Shown piece after piece: positions 31,683 to 40,122 of a stretch of DNA of 64,000 nucleotides (positions within the stretch are counted from its first letter, which is position 1; the number at the start of each line of letters is the position of its first letter). The notes below the pieces were generated by a model. That model made no database searches, was not told the origin of the DNA, and saw only the letters and a program-made list of their open reading frames with translations. Source of the stretch: REEB506 sp040381035 (lineage in GTDB: Bacteria > Pseudomonadota > Alphaproteobacteria > Caulobacterales > Aquidulcibacteraceae). The stretch covers positions 1 to 64,000 of the forward strand of contig JBEIHY010000002.1 of the NCBI GenBank assembly GCA_040381035.1, written 5' to 3'. Both the position numbers and the translations under genes were made by a program.

Positions 31683-32905
31683 GGCGCCGGCGCCAGGCGC
31701 GCCAGCGCGGGCAGAGCCGTCGTATCGGCGCCCATGAGAGTTTTGGGCGCCGGCTCGTGCCAGCCGCGCACGGTAAAATCACCGGCGGTGTCCAAGCTGG
31801 CGCGGGCAAAGCGCGCTAGCACGGTGGCATTATCGTTGAGTTGCGGCAGACGGCTCGGCTTATAGGCATTGATCAGGCGCCGGCCCGGACGCGCATCGGC
31901 GAAAACATTTCCAGCGATCGTCGTGCCCGTCTGGTCGCCGAGCACGAACAGCACAGCAGTGTCTCGCGGCCAGGGGCCAACGACCGCCGGATTGGCGCGC
32001 ACCGTGCAACTGGCGCAGTCCATCACTGCGATCTCACTGCGTTCACTTTGGCGGGGACTATCGGTGCGATCGTTCCAATAGGTCGTGTTGCGCTCAATGG
32101 TGACAGTGTCGGTCAAAAAGGTCGGCACGCCGGAGCCGCCATTGCCGAGGCTGAGATTGTTGGCGACCAGAATCGCGGCGCGATAGGGGCCGGCTGTGGA
32201 TCCGTTCTGGGTATTGCGCCCGTCATCCACGATACTGCTATTGCCGTCGGTCGCAAAGCTTTGGCCTGGCGCGGGGGCGCGATTGTCATTCAACAAAGCG
32301 ATATTGTTGACGATCACAATGTGGGGTCCTGGTGCGGCGTCAACAGCACGCGGTTGGTAGATGGAAATGCCGCTATTCTGCCAGGGGCTGGTAAAGGCAT
32401 TGCGCGCGGCGATGTTGACGTCGATGCGAATATGATCGCTCTGGATCGCTGCAATGCCGCCACCGCCACAATCGGCCGCTTCATTGGCGATGAAGCGGAT
32501 ATAAGCGGCGTTGCGGGCCGAAAAGCAGTCGCCGACGCCAGGGTGGCGCGCGCGCAGGCCGCGCACCTCGATATAGCGCGCGCCATTGATCTCCAGCGTC
32601 GGTTCGGCGCTGCTTTGTGGGCCGATGATCGTCGCAGCCAGGTCGCGTTCGGCGGTGATCGTCAGCCAGGCGTCGGCTTTACCGCCGCTGCCCGGGCCAT
32701 TGCGCAGCGGGCCCGGATGGTCGCCGGCGGCAAGGGCGATCGTGTCGCCCGGCCGGGCGGCGGCGACAGCGGCGGCGAAATCGGCAAATCGCAATGCGCG
32801 CGCATCGTGTGGTGCGCGCGGATCAACGCGCAGCGTGCGCGCATCGGCCGCGCAATTGGCCATGGCAAAGGCCAGTAGGGCCAGGAGGCCGATGCGGGCG
32901 GTCAT
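31679..32905 (-). CDS. exported right-handed beta-helix protein
   Basis: A 408-residue protein with a signal peptide (ARIGLLALLAFAMANCAADA) and a pectate-lyase-like parallel beta-helix. Repeated short strands with N/D-rich turns are visible, such as ITAERDLAATIIG, YIRFIANEAADCGG and HIVIVNNIALLNDN. It probably acts on the secreted polymer, as a lyase, hydrolase or epimerase-like enzyme, or binds it. No catalytic set can be named. ATG 32905 lies one base after the upstream stop codon. A longer frame upstream overlaps the kinase gene and is rejected. Confidence 0.82.
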   Translation of the reverse strand: MTARIGLLALLAFAMANCAADARTLRVDPRAPHDARALRFADFAAAVAAARPGDTIALAAGDHPGPLRNGPGSGGKADAWLTITAERDLAATIIGPQSSAEPTLEINGARYIEVRGLRARHPGVGDCFSARNAAYIRFIANEAADCGGGGIAAIQSDHIRIDVNIAARNAFTSPWQNSGISIYQPRAVDAAPGPHIVIVNNIALLNDNRAPAPGQSFATDGNSSIVDDGRNTQNGSTAGPYRAAILVANNLSLGNGGSGVPTFLTDTVTIERNTTYWNDRTDSPRQSERSEIAVMDCASCTVRANPAVVGPWPRDTAVLFVLGDQTGTTIAGNVFADARPGRRLINAYKPSRLPQLNDNATVLARFARASLDTAGDFTVRGWHEPAPKTLMGADTTALPALARLAPAP

Positions 32906-32906
32906 C

Positions 32907-35213
32907 CTATTTGCGATAGTACTCAGCATGGGCGCCAAGATACGCGCCCATATCGCCATCTTCAAACAGACGCGGTCGGCTGATGTCGACCTGGCTGAGC
33001 ACTGCGCCGATCAGCGGCGCGCCGTCCAACGCTTCAATGGCTGCGGCGGCGACCCCTTTGTTGGTCTTGCGCCATTGCACCACCAACACCACCGCATTGA
33101 CCCACTCCGCCAGCAAGCGCGTGCCGGCGACCAGCAGGACAGGCGCACTGTCCACAATCACGGCGTCATAGCGTTCGCTGACTTTGTGCAGCAGGTCGCG
33201 CAGGGCGCGGCCTTCAAAGATGTCTTCACAGACCAGTTTGGTGTTGGCCAGCGGCAGAATATCCAAATTTGTCGCGCTGTCGCGCAGGATCGCAGCGTCG
33301 AGGTTCGCCGAGCGGTCGATCACTTCCACAAGGCCGATGGTCGGACGCAAGCCCAAAGCGCGGGTGAGACCGCGGCGGCGCAAATCGCAATCAATCGCCA
33401 ATGTGCGCGCCCCTGTCATGGCAGAGATCCGCGCATAGTTCAGGGTCGTGAAGGTTTTGCCTTCGCCGGGCAGCGCGGAGGTGAACATCACCACCTTTGG
33501 CGCCGGCGCAGATGACAGCAGCACATTGGCCCGCAGCGCGCGCACAGCTTCGGTGAAATTGGAATAGGGATGGTCGATGCTGTAATTCAGCCGCGCCCGT
33601 TCGGCCTTTGCGTCGGTTGGCGGGCCGTTCAAGCGCTTACCGAATCCATTGGTCTGATCGCTCGTGGTTGCAATCGGCTCTGGGTCGTTGGCGGCGGCGA
33701 TGTCGACTTTCAAGGCGGGCGCGGCGGGGATCAGAGCCAAATGGCGCAAGCCCATTTGGCTTTCAAACGCCCGCGGCGTCCAGAAGGTGCGGTCAAATAG
33801 CTCAATGCCAATCACCGCCGCCAAACCCGCAACCAGGCCGGCGATAGCCGCAAAGATCAGCCCCAAAATGCGGCGCGGTTCGCTCGGGCGACGCGGCGTG
33901 GCGGCTTCAGAGACGACGCGCGCATTCGGCGCCATGAAGGCCCCACGAATATCTTCTTCCTTTAGCTTGGCCAGCGCTTCTTCGTAAAGCGCGCGCGAGG
34001 CGTCGGCATTGCGCTCAATATCGCGCAACTGCACTTGTGCAACATTCACATTGCCCAGGCGGCTTTGCAAATTGGCGATCGTGATTGCCATGGCCGACAC
34101 GCGTTGGCGTGCGATTGCGGCGTCGCGGTCAAGCGTGGAGGCGATGCGGTCGGTCTCAGCGTCGATCTGGGCGCGCAGCTCGTTCAATTCCTGCTCCTTC
34201 CGGTGCAACTCGGGCCATTTGGGGCCAAAGTTCTGGCGCAGATCGGCAAGTTGGCGCACGATCTCCGCTTCCTGGCGGCGCAGATCGCCAATCGTATTCG
34301 ACATCAGCACTTCCGGGAGCGCCGCAGACGTGCGGGTGGCGGCCAAGGAGCGCCGCGCCTCATCAGCGCGGGCGTTCTTTTCGTCGAGGTCGCTGCGCAG
34401 GGTGATAAGCTGGGTTTGCAATTCCACGATCTGACGCTCGATCAAGGTAACGCCGTCAGCACTCATCAAGCCTTCACGGGTGCGGAAGCGCTCCGCGTTG
34501 CGTTCGGCCGACGTCACATCATCGCGCAGCATGCCGAGCCGCCCGCGCAGAAAGTCGGAAGCGCTAGCGGCTTGGTTGCGGCGGCTGTCCAGGCTGTCGC
34601 GGATATATTCGGACGCAAACGCGTTGGCGACCCGTGCGGCCAAGGCGGCGTCACGCGATTTGAATTCAACTTCAACCAGGCGGGTGCGGCCAAAGCGCTT
34701 CACTTTGAGCTTTTTGCCGACCTCCTCCAACACCCGTGATTGCGTGATTGCCATTTCAGTCTCGGTGGCGGGCAATTTCGGCGCGCCGAAAACGAGACCG
34801 AGCGGGCCGGACTTTTCCAGTGCTTTGTTGAATTCGGGGCGCGCGTCGAGCTTTTCGAGCGCAATCACCCGCTCCATCACCGCCCGCGAGCCGACAATGC
34901 CGGCTTCGCTGTCCACCAAAGCGCTGTCATCGGCCGGTGGCGCGGGGCTTGACTGGTCGCGGCCCAGCAGACTGCTTTGATCGAGATCGAGGGCCAAGGT
35001 TGAGACGGCCGTGTAAAGCCGCGGACCGAGCAGAAACGGCAAAAGGACCAGAAGGCCGGCCACGGCGCCAACGCCGAGAAAGATCAACAGCCGCCGGCGC
35101 AGGATCGCAAGAACGTCCATCAGCCCAAAGGTTTCCAGCAATGCGGCTCCCGTCACTGGTTCGGCGCTGGCGCGGATCGGCGCGGCGTGGCTGATTGCAC
35201 GCAAGGCGGTCAT
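32907..35213 (-). CDS. polysaccharide co-polymerase with tyrosine autokinase (Wzc/ExoP type)
   Basis: A 768-residue protein. Near residue 35 a Wzz-type domain begins with one membrane helix (LIFLGVGAVAGLLVLLPFLL), followed by long periplasmic coiled-coil segments and a second helix (RILGLIFAAIAGLVAGLAAV). The cytoplasmic BY-kinase has Walker A SALPGEGKTFTTL, Walker A' LAIDCDLRR and Walker B AVIVDSAP. The tail ends in tyrosines (AYLGAHAEYYRK), the usual autophosphorylation cluster. It controls chain length and export. ATG 35213 has GGAG ten bases upstream; the frame is open further but no better start exists. Confidence 0.92.
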   Translation of the reverse strand: MTALRAISHAAPIRASAEPVTGAALLETFGLMDVLAILRRRLLIFLGVGAVAGLLVLLPFLLGPRLYTAVSTLALDLDQSSLLGRDQSSPAPPADDSALVDSEAGIVGSRAVMERVIALEKLDARPEFNKALEKSGPLGLVFGAPKLPATETEMAITQSRVLEEVGKKLKVKRFGRTRLVEVEFKSRDAALAARVANAFASEYIRDSLDSRRNQAASASDFLRGRLGMLRDDVTSAERNAERFRTREGLMSADGVTLIERQIVELQTQLITLRSDLDEKNARADEARRSLAATRTSAALPEVLMSNTIGDLRRQEAEIVRQLADLRQNFGPKWPELHRKEQELNELRAQIDAETDRIASTLDRDAAIARQRVSAMAITIANLQSRLGNVNVAQVQLRDIERNADASRALYEEALAKLKEEDIRGAFMAPNARVVSEAATPRRPSEPRRILGLIFAAIAGLVAGLAAVIGIELFDRTFWTPRAFESQMGLRHLALIPAAPALKVDIAAANDPEPIATTSDQTNGFGKRLNGPPTDAKAERARLNYSIDHPYSNFTEAVRALRANVLLSSAPAPKVVMFTSALPGEGKTFTTLNYARISAMTGARTLAIDCDLRRRGLTRALGLRPTIGLVEVIDRSANLDAAILRDSATNLDILPLANTKLVCEDIFEGRALRDLLHKVSERYDAVIVDSAPVLLVAGTRLLAEWVNAVVLVVQWRKTNKGVAAAAIEALDGAPLIGAVLSQVDISRPRLFEDGDMGAYLGAHAEYYRK

Positions 35214-35525
35214 TGCCAAAAACTCCGTTCGCCGAACTGCCGCGGGCAGTAGGCGCCTCTCGATCCCTGGACTGCGCCGTTGTTCACCAAACCACCGATT
35301 AGTTGGTTGCAAATGCTTTGATCAGTGCGCCAACCCGTCACAATCTGCAGCCGCCTGCGCGCGATACGAGAACGGCTGGCGCGGTTCGCGTTCCAGGCCC
35401 ACCTATAGCCCAGGCTGCGCGAAGTCGCTCGCCAGACGCGCACAAGGCGGCTAGAAGCGGCGGCAGCGCCGAAGAGCAAGAGACGTTCATCGGTGGGGCG
35501 TTCGGCGGGCATCACAAGGCGCGGC
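35214..35525. promoter_or_regulatory. 312-bp divergent intergenic region
   Basis: The gap between the leftward co-polymerase operon and the rightward flippase gene. No credible ORF, repeat or strong hairpin was seen; short open frames here look like chance. It must contain promoters for both directions. An AAGG ribosome site lies close to its right end, before GTG 35526. Confidence 0.5.
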
Positions 35526-37031
35526 GTGCAAGAACCAGACCCGATCGACAATCCGCGCCCCCCCATGCGCAGCGCCTTGACCTGGGGCGCCTTGAACTTT
35601 CTTGTGACCCAGGTTGGGGCGTTTCTCGTGTTTTTGGTGTTGGCGCGAACGCTGGATCAGGCGGTGTTTGGCGTCTTTGCGTTTGCGGTTGTGTTGCTCG
35701 ATCTGCTGGCGCTTCAAGGTAGATATGCGCTGGTCGACGCGCTGGTGATCGGGCGCGACTTTTCGCGCCGCCGGTTGTCGACGGTGTTCTGGCTGGCGTT
35801 GGCGGTGTGCGCAGTCGCGGCCTTGGCGACCCTAGCTGTCGCTGCGCCCTTGGCCGCGCAAATGAACATGCCGCCCTTGGCGACGATCCTGCCACTTTTG
35901 GGCGTGCTTCTGCTCTTAGCCCCCGCCCAGGCCGTGATGGAGGCAGAGCTTGCCTTTAAGCTTCAGGTGCGCTCGCTTGCGGCGCGCAACATGGCGACCA
36001 CCGTGGTTGGGGGCGTGATTGGCGTGGCTGTGGCGCTGGGCCCGGCGCCGGAATGGGCTTTGGTTGCGCAACGTGCGGCCCAGGCGCTCAGCGCCACCTT
36101 GCTTCTATGGCCGCCAACGCGGTTTTGGCCGCAAGCGGCGTTTGACGCGCGTGGCGCCCGCGAGGTGATGTTCCGAGGTGGGGCAATCTGGCGCAATTTT
36201 GTCACGGCGATGGTACCGAAAGTGCTGGTGCAAGTTTCCGTGGGGGCCACATTGGGCGCGTCGGCGTTGGGCGTTCTGCGGGTGTTGGAGCGCCTGGTCG
36301 AAATCGTCCAACAGCCGTTTCTAACGCCGTTTACCAATCTTGTCGTGCCGGTCTTGAGCCGATGGAGCGAGGGGCGGGCCGAGCGCAGCGATCAGGCCTT
36401 GGACCTTATGCGTGGGGCTTGCGCGCTGTGTGCGCCGGCCTTTTTGGGGCTCGCTTTGGTGGCTGCGGATCTCACCCATGTCATACTCGATGAACGCTAC
36501 ACGCCTTATGCGGCGGTGCTGTCGGCGCTCGCGGCGGCGGGGCTGTTTGCGCCTTTGTTGATCTTGCGCATTCCCATTCTCGGCGCACTGGGCCGCAACG
36601 GCCTATTGTCCGCGCAGCTGGCGCTTGACCTGGTTCTGGCCGCTGCTGCGGTATGGCTGGCTTCGCCCCATGGCTTGATCGTTGTTGTGTTTGCGTTGGC
36701 GGCGGTGACGCCGATTAGTGCGGCGGCGGCGTTCTTGTCGGTGCGGTTGGCGTTGGGCGCTTCGGGGCGGCGGATGGTCGGTGTGATGGCCCCGGCCTAT
36801 TTGGGCGCAGCCGCGATGGCGGCTGTGGTTCTGGCTGCAATGGCGGCAGTGGGCGCCATAGGCGGGGCGAACTGGCCTTCCTTGGAGCGGCTTTGCCTGT
36901 TTGCGGCGCTGGGGGCGGCAACCTATGCCGGCTATATCCTCGTTTTTCATCGCGACTGGTTGAACGCCGTCTTGCGCGCTTTCAAAACCCGCAGCGAGAG
37001 CCCGAGCGTGGAAGAGCCGCTCTCGCCGTGA
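35526..37031 (+). CDS. polysaccharide flippase, MATE/Wzx-like
   Basis: A 501-residue membrane protein with about twelve to fourteen hydrophobic helices and the N-terminal pattern LTWGALNFLVTQVGAFLVFL seen in polysaccharide export flippases. AREVMFRGGAIWRNF and LGVLRVLERLVEIVQQPFLTPF are typical internal loops. It would move the lipid-linked repeat unit across the inner membrane. GTG 35526 (AAGG six bases upstream) is favoured; ATG 35565 is an alternative that starts right at the first helix. It is divergent from the co-polymerase gene. Confidence 0.87.
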   Translation: MQEPDPIDNPRPPMRSALTWGALNFLVTQVGAFLVFLVLARTLDQAVFGVFAFAVVLLDLLALQGRYALVDALVIGRDFSRRRLSTVFWLALAVCAVAALATLAVAAPLAAQMNMPPLATILPLLGVLLLLAPAQAVMEAELAFKLQVRSLAARNMATTVVGGVIGVAVALGPAPEWALVAQRAAQALSATLLLWPPTRFWPQAAFDARGAREVMFRGGAIWRNFVTAMVPKVLVQVSVGATLGASALGVLRVLERLVEIVQQPFLTPFTNLVVPVLSRWSEGRAERSDQALDLMRGACALCAPAFLGLALVAADLTHVILDERYTPYAAVLSALAAAGLFAPLLILRIPILGALGRNGLLSAQLALDLVLAAAAVWLASPHGLIVVVFALAAVTPISAAAAFLSVRLALGASGRRMVGVMAPAYLGAAAMAAVVLAAMAAVGAIGGANWPSLERLCLFAALGAATYAGYILVFHRDWLNAVLRAFKTRSESPSVEEPLSP

Positions 37032-37071
37032 GCGGTTTGCCTCGCCGGCGCTGATCTGGAATAAATCCCTG

Positions 37072-37682
37072 ATGAGCCGGGAAGATTTCCTTAAGCGTCG
37101 GGCAGCCGTCAAGCGTGTCGCGGTGCTCGCCGCCGCCCGCGATCGGTTCGCCACTGATGGCTTTGAGCGCGCCAGTATGGAGCGTATCGCACACGACGCG
37201 CAGGTTTCGACTGCGACGCTTTATCGTCATTTTCCGTCCAAGATTGACCTGTTCCAAGCCGTTCTGGCGCAGAGCGTTGTGGCTTTTGAAACCGAATTGG
37301 CCGCCGCAGCAGAGCGCCCCCCCGCCAGCGCATCGAGGCGCTGGCCCATGCCTATGCCCATACGCTCGATGATCCCTTCAATGCGGGCATTCCACGGGCG
37401 GTTTTCAGTGCGGCGCCAACGTCGCCGGAGGTTGCCACGGCGTTTTATGAGCATGTCAAGCGCGTCGTAGCGGGCGCCTTCCATGAGGCGATGGCGGCCG
37501 CGGCAACGGCCAGGCTGATCGTCGCGGCGGACGATCCGGGCCAGCCAGGTGGGCATTTAATGGGCATGGTTGAACATGCGATTTTGTGGCGGCGGCTTTT
37601 GCAGAACACGCCGGGCCCGCAGCCGCCCGACGAGATTGCGGCCGCGGCTTTGCTGCGCTTTTGGTGGGCCTATGGCGTTTAG
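37072..37682 (+). pseudogene. TetR-family regulator with a frameshift in a C7 run
   Basis: The frame from ATG 37072 gives a good TetR DNA-binding domain: AAARDRFATDGFERASMERIA, then VSTATLYRHFPSKIDLFQAV. After residue 83 the frame turns into low-quality sequence. The expected ligand domain (RQRIEALAHAYAHTL... through LLRFWWAYGV) continues in the next frame to the stop at 37680-37682. The switch falls in seven C at 37317-37323. Eight C would restore a single 203-residue protein. This may be a sequencing error, a recent mutation or a slippery switch site. It is probably a local repressor for the polysaccharide or neighbouring genes. Confidence 0.85.
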
Positions 37683-38980
37683 GGGTTGTCTTTGTCGTCG
37701 CCCGGCTTGGGGCCAAACAGCCCGCCGCCAACGCTGCGCGTCAACCGCCACACGGCAAAGATCACGAATGGCGCAACGATCCCGGTGAGCAGTTCGGCCT
37801 TCACGCCGCTAACAATGTCCGTCAGCGCTTTCATGAAAATGTGCAAAAGCCCCACGGCGTAATAAGAGATCGCGACAACGGAAAATCCTTCCACCGCGCG
37901 TTGCAACCGCAATTGCTCGGCTGCGCGCTTGTCCATCGATTGCAGAAGGCTGACATTGGTTTCTTCCGACGCCACTTCCACACGGGTGGAGAGCAGCTGG
38001 GTGGTGCGCGCCACCCGCACAATCACTTCGCGCTGACGCTCGCCTACGGCGGTCACGGTGCGCATCGCCGGCGCCAAGCGACGATCCATGAATTCTGCGA
38101 TCGTGGGACGGCCTTCGACGGCGCGTTCGCGCAGTTGGGCGATGCGCTCCTGCACCAGGCCGTGATAGGCGCGCGCCGCTGAGAAACGGAAACTGGAGCC
38201 GCCGGCAAAGGCTTCGGCCTCAGCGGCAAGAGCCGCGAGCCGCGCCAGGAGCTTTCGATCGCCGGCAACGCCATTGGCTTCTGCTGCAACCTCGCGGGCG
38301 GCGGCTTCCGCTTCACTTTCCAGCCGCGACAAGGGCGAGCCGGCCGCTGTGGCCATCGGGAAGGCAAGCAGCGCCAGCAGCCGATAGGTCTCGATCTCAA
38401 ACAATTGTTGCAGCACCCGCCCTGCGATCACTTGGGATGCGGCATTTTGCACCATGATGAAGCGGGTGAAGGCGTCTGGGCCGGGGCGGAAATCGGTCAG
38501 GACCTCAATGGCGCCGTCGCCCACGCGCGAGCCGATCAGATCAGCCTCGGCAAACGGGAGCTCCGCTGGCGCCTTCTCAACCAGGGCGACATGGGCTGCG
38601 CCCAACACAACGCCGGGCAGCGCCGCCAGCCAATCCTGGGCCACCAGATCGAGGGCGGTGACCTGAAAGGCCGCCGCATCGGCGTCGCGGCTGTCGCGCA
38701 GCACCGTCCAGGTCGACACTTCGGTGTGGCGCTCCCATCGCAGCCGCCAAAGGCCGCCTTCAACCAGACACCAGCGCGAGGTCGGCCCCGGCTCGCTGGC
38801 GCCGAGCCTGCGGCACAGATCAGCCATATGGGCGCGGTCATTGGCTTCGCCGTCTTCGCCAGACATGGTGGCGATGCGGCTGGCCATGAGGGGCGGCGCC
38901 ACCGGCGTTGGCGGGCGGGCGTGCGCCTCCGCCAAGAGCCGGTTGCGCTCGTCGTGAAAACGCCAGTTGCGTGTCTGCAT
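37679..38980 (-). CDS. DUF3422 family membrane-anchored protein
   Basis: A 433-residue protein of the DUF3422 family. The N-terminus has RNRLLAEAHARPPTPVAPP, the family hallmark. A long helical middle contains extended charged segments and LRERAVEGRPTIAEFMDRRLAPAMRTV. Near the C-terminus two hydrophobic helices (VVAISYYAVGLLHIFM and LLTGIVAPFVIFAVW) anchor it in the membrane, ending in a charged tail. The function is not established for the family. It overlaps the frameshifted TetR gene tail to tail and is divergent from bchI. Confidence 0.88.
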   Translation of the reverse strand: MQTRNWRFHDERNRLLAEAHARPPTPVAPPLMASRIATMSGEDGEANDRAHMADLCRRLGASEPGPTSRWCLVEGGLWRLRWERHTEVSTWTVLRDSRDADAAAFQVTALDLVAQDWLAALPGVVLGAAHVALVEKAPAELPFAEADLIGSRVGDGAIEVLTDFRPGPDAFTRFIMVQNAASQVIAGRVLQQLFEIETYRLLALLAFPMATAAGSPLSRLESEAEAAAREVAAEANGVAGDRKLLARLAALAAEAEAFAGGSSFRFSAARAYHGLVQERIAQLRERAVEGRPTIAEFMDRRLAPAMRTVTAVGERQREVIVRVARTTQLLSTRVEVASEETNVSLLQSMDKRAAEQLRLQRAVEGFSVVAISYYAVGLLHIFMKALTDIVSGVKAELLTGIVAPFVIFAVWRLTRSVGGGLFGPKPGDDKDNP

Positions 38981-39099
38981 GGATAAGGCGCCCCGCGGTC
39001 GGCCGCCGACGGCGGCGCCGCCTGCGGTGGTCTGACTGTTTCTCTTTCCGTCTCGTTCGTCTAGCTTGGCGTCGAGTTTCAGCGTCGGAGGACCATCGT

Positions 39100-40122
39100 T
39101 TGGCAGTTGCTTTCCCGTTCTCAGCGATTGTCGGCCAAGATGACATGAAGCGTGCGTTGCTGGTCGCAGCCGTTGATCCTACAGTCGGTGGGGTGATGGC
39201 GTTTGGCGACCGCGGGGCTGGCAAATCCACTGCGGTGCGCGCATTGGCCGCGCTTTTGCCGCCGCTTCTGGTCGTTTCCGGGTGCGCCTTTCGCTGCGAT
39301 CCGCATGCGCCGGATAGCCAATGCGCCAGCGTTTGCGGCGCGCGCGCGTCTGGCGCCGGCGCGGCGCAGGCGGCGGCGAGCGTGGTTGATCTGCCGCTCG
39401 GCGCCACCGAGGACCGCGTCGTCGGCAGCCTTGATTTGGAAAAAGCCCTGCACAAGGGCGAGAAGGCGTTTGAGCCGGGCCTGCTCGCCAAGGCGCATCG
39501 CGGATTTTTGTATATCGATGAAGTCAACCTGCTTGAAGATCACCTGGTTGATCTGCTGCTTGACGTTGCGGCGTCGGGCGAAAACATCGTGGAGCGTGAG
39601 GGGCTGAGCGTGCGCCATCCGGCCCGTTTTGTGTTGGTTGGTTCTGGCAATCCCGAAGAAGGCGAATTGCGCCCGCAATTGCTCGACCGCTTTGGGCTCT
39701 CCGTGGAGGTGCGCACGCCCGCCGAGATCGCCGATCGTGTTGAAGTCATGCGCCGGCGCGACGCGTTTGACCTTGATCCGAAAGGGTTTTTGGCAACTTG
39801 GCGCGGCGAGGAGCAGAAGCTCGCAGCCGCTATCGTGGCGGCGCGCGCCCGGTTGGCCGAAGTGCTGGTGAGCGATGCAATGCTGACCCTCATTGCACAG
39901 CTTTGTCAGGCGCTGGGCGCGGATGGCCTGCGCGGGGAGTTAACGCTGTTGCGCGCGTCGCGCGCTCTTGCTGCGCTTGAAAACGCAAGCGCCGTTGGTA
40001 AGGCTCATGTGCGCGCGATGGCGCCTTCGGCCCTGCGCCATCGCCTGCGGCGCAATGTGCTGGATGAAACCGGCTCAACCGCTCGTATCGAGCGCGCGGT
40101 TGATGAGGTTCTGGGCCGGTGA
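39100..40122 (+). CDS. bchI: magnesium chelatase subunit I (AAA+ ATPase)
   Basis: A 340-residue AAA+ ATPase that, with BchD and BchH, inserts Mg2+ into protoporphyrin IX. Walker A is GDRGAGKSTAVRALA. The cysteine loop GCAFRCDPHAPDSQCASVC matches the BchI insertion. Walker B is GFLYIDEVNLLEDHLVDLLL, followed by sensor and arginine-finger segments (VLVGSGNPEEGELRPQLLDRFG). TTG 39100 is chosen as start because a perfect GGAGG lies eight bases upstream and the length then matches the family. An upstream open extension lacks homology. bchD overlaps it by four bases. Confidence 0.93.
   Translation: MAVAFPFSAIVGQDDMKRALLVAAVDPTVGGVMAFGDRGAGKSTAVRALAALLPPLLVVSGCAFRCDPHAPDSQCASVCGARASGAGAAQAAASVVDLPLGATEDRVVGSLDLEKALHKGEKAFEPGLLAKAHRGFLYIDEVNLLEDHLVDLLLDVAASGENIVEREGLSVRHPARFVLVGSGNPEEGELRPQLLDRFGLSVEVRTPAEIADRVEVMRRRDAFDLDPKGFLATWRGEEQKLAAAIVAARARLAEVLVSDAMLTLIAQLCQALGADGLRGELTLLRASRALAALENASAVGKAHVRAMAPSALRHRLRRNVLDETGSTARIERAVDEVLGR

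Noticed and set aside
35210..35566. A 118-codon open frame on the minus strand upstream of the co-polymerase gene
   Set aside because: Composition is arginine/serine-rich without domain or ribosome site. It spans a divergent promoter region and the flippase start.
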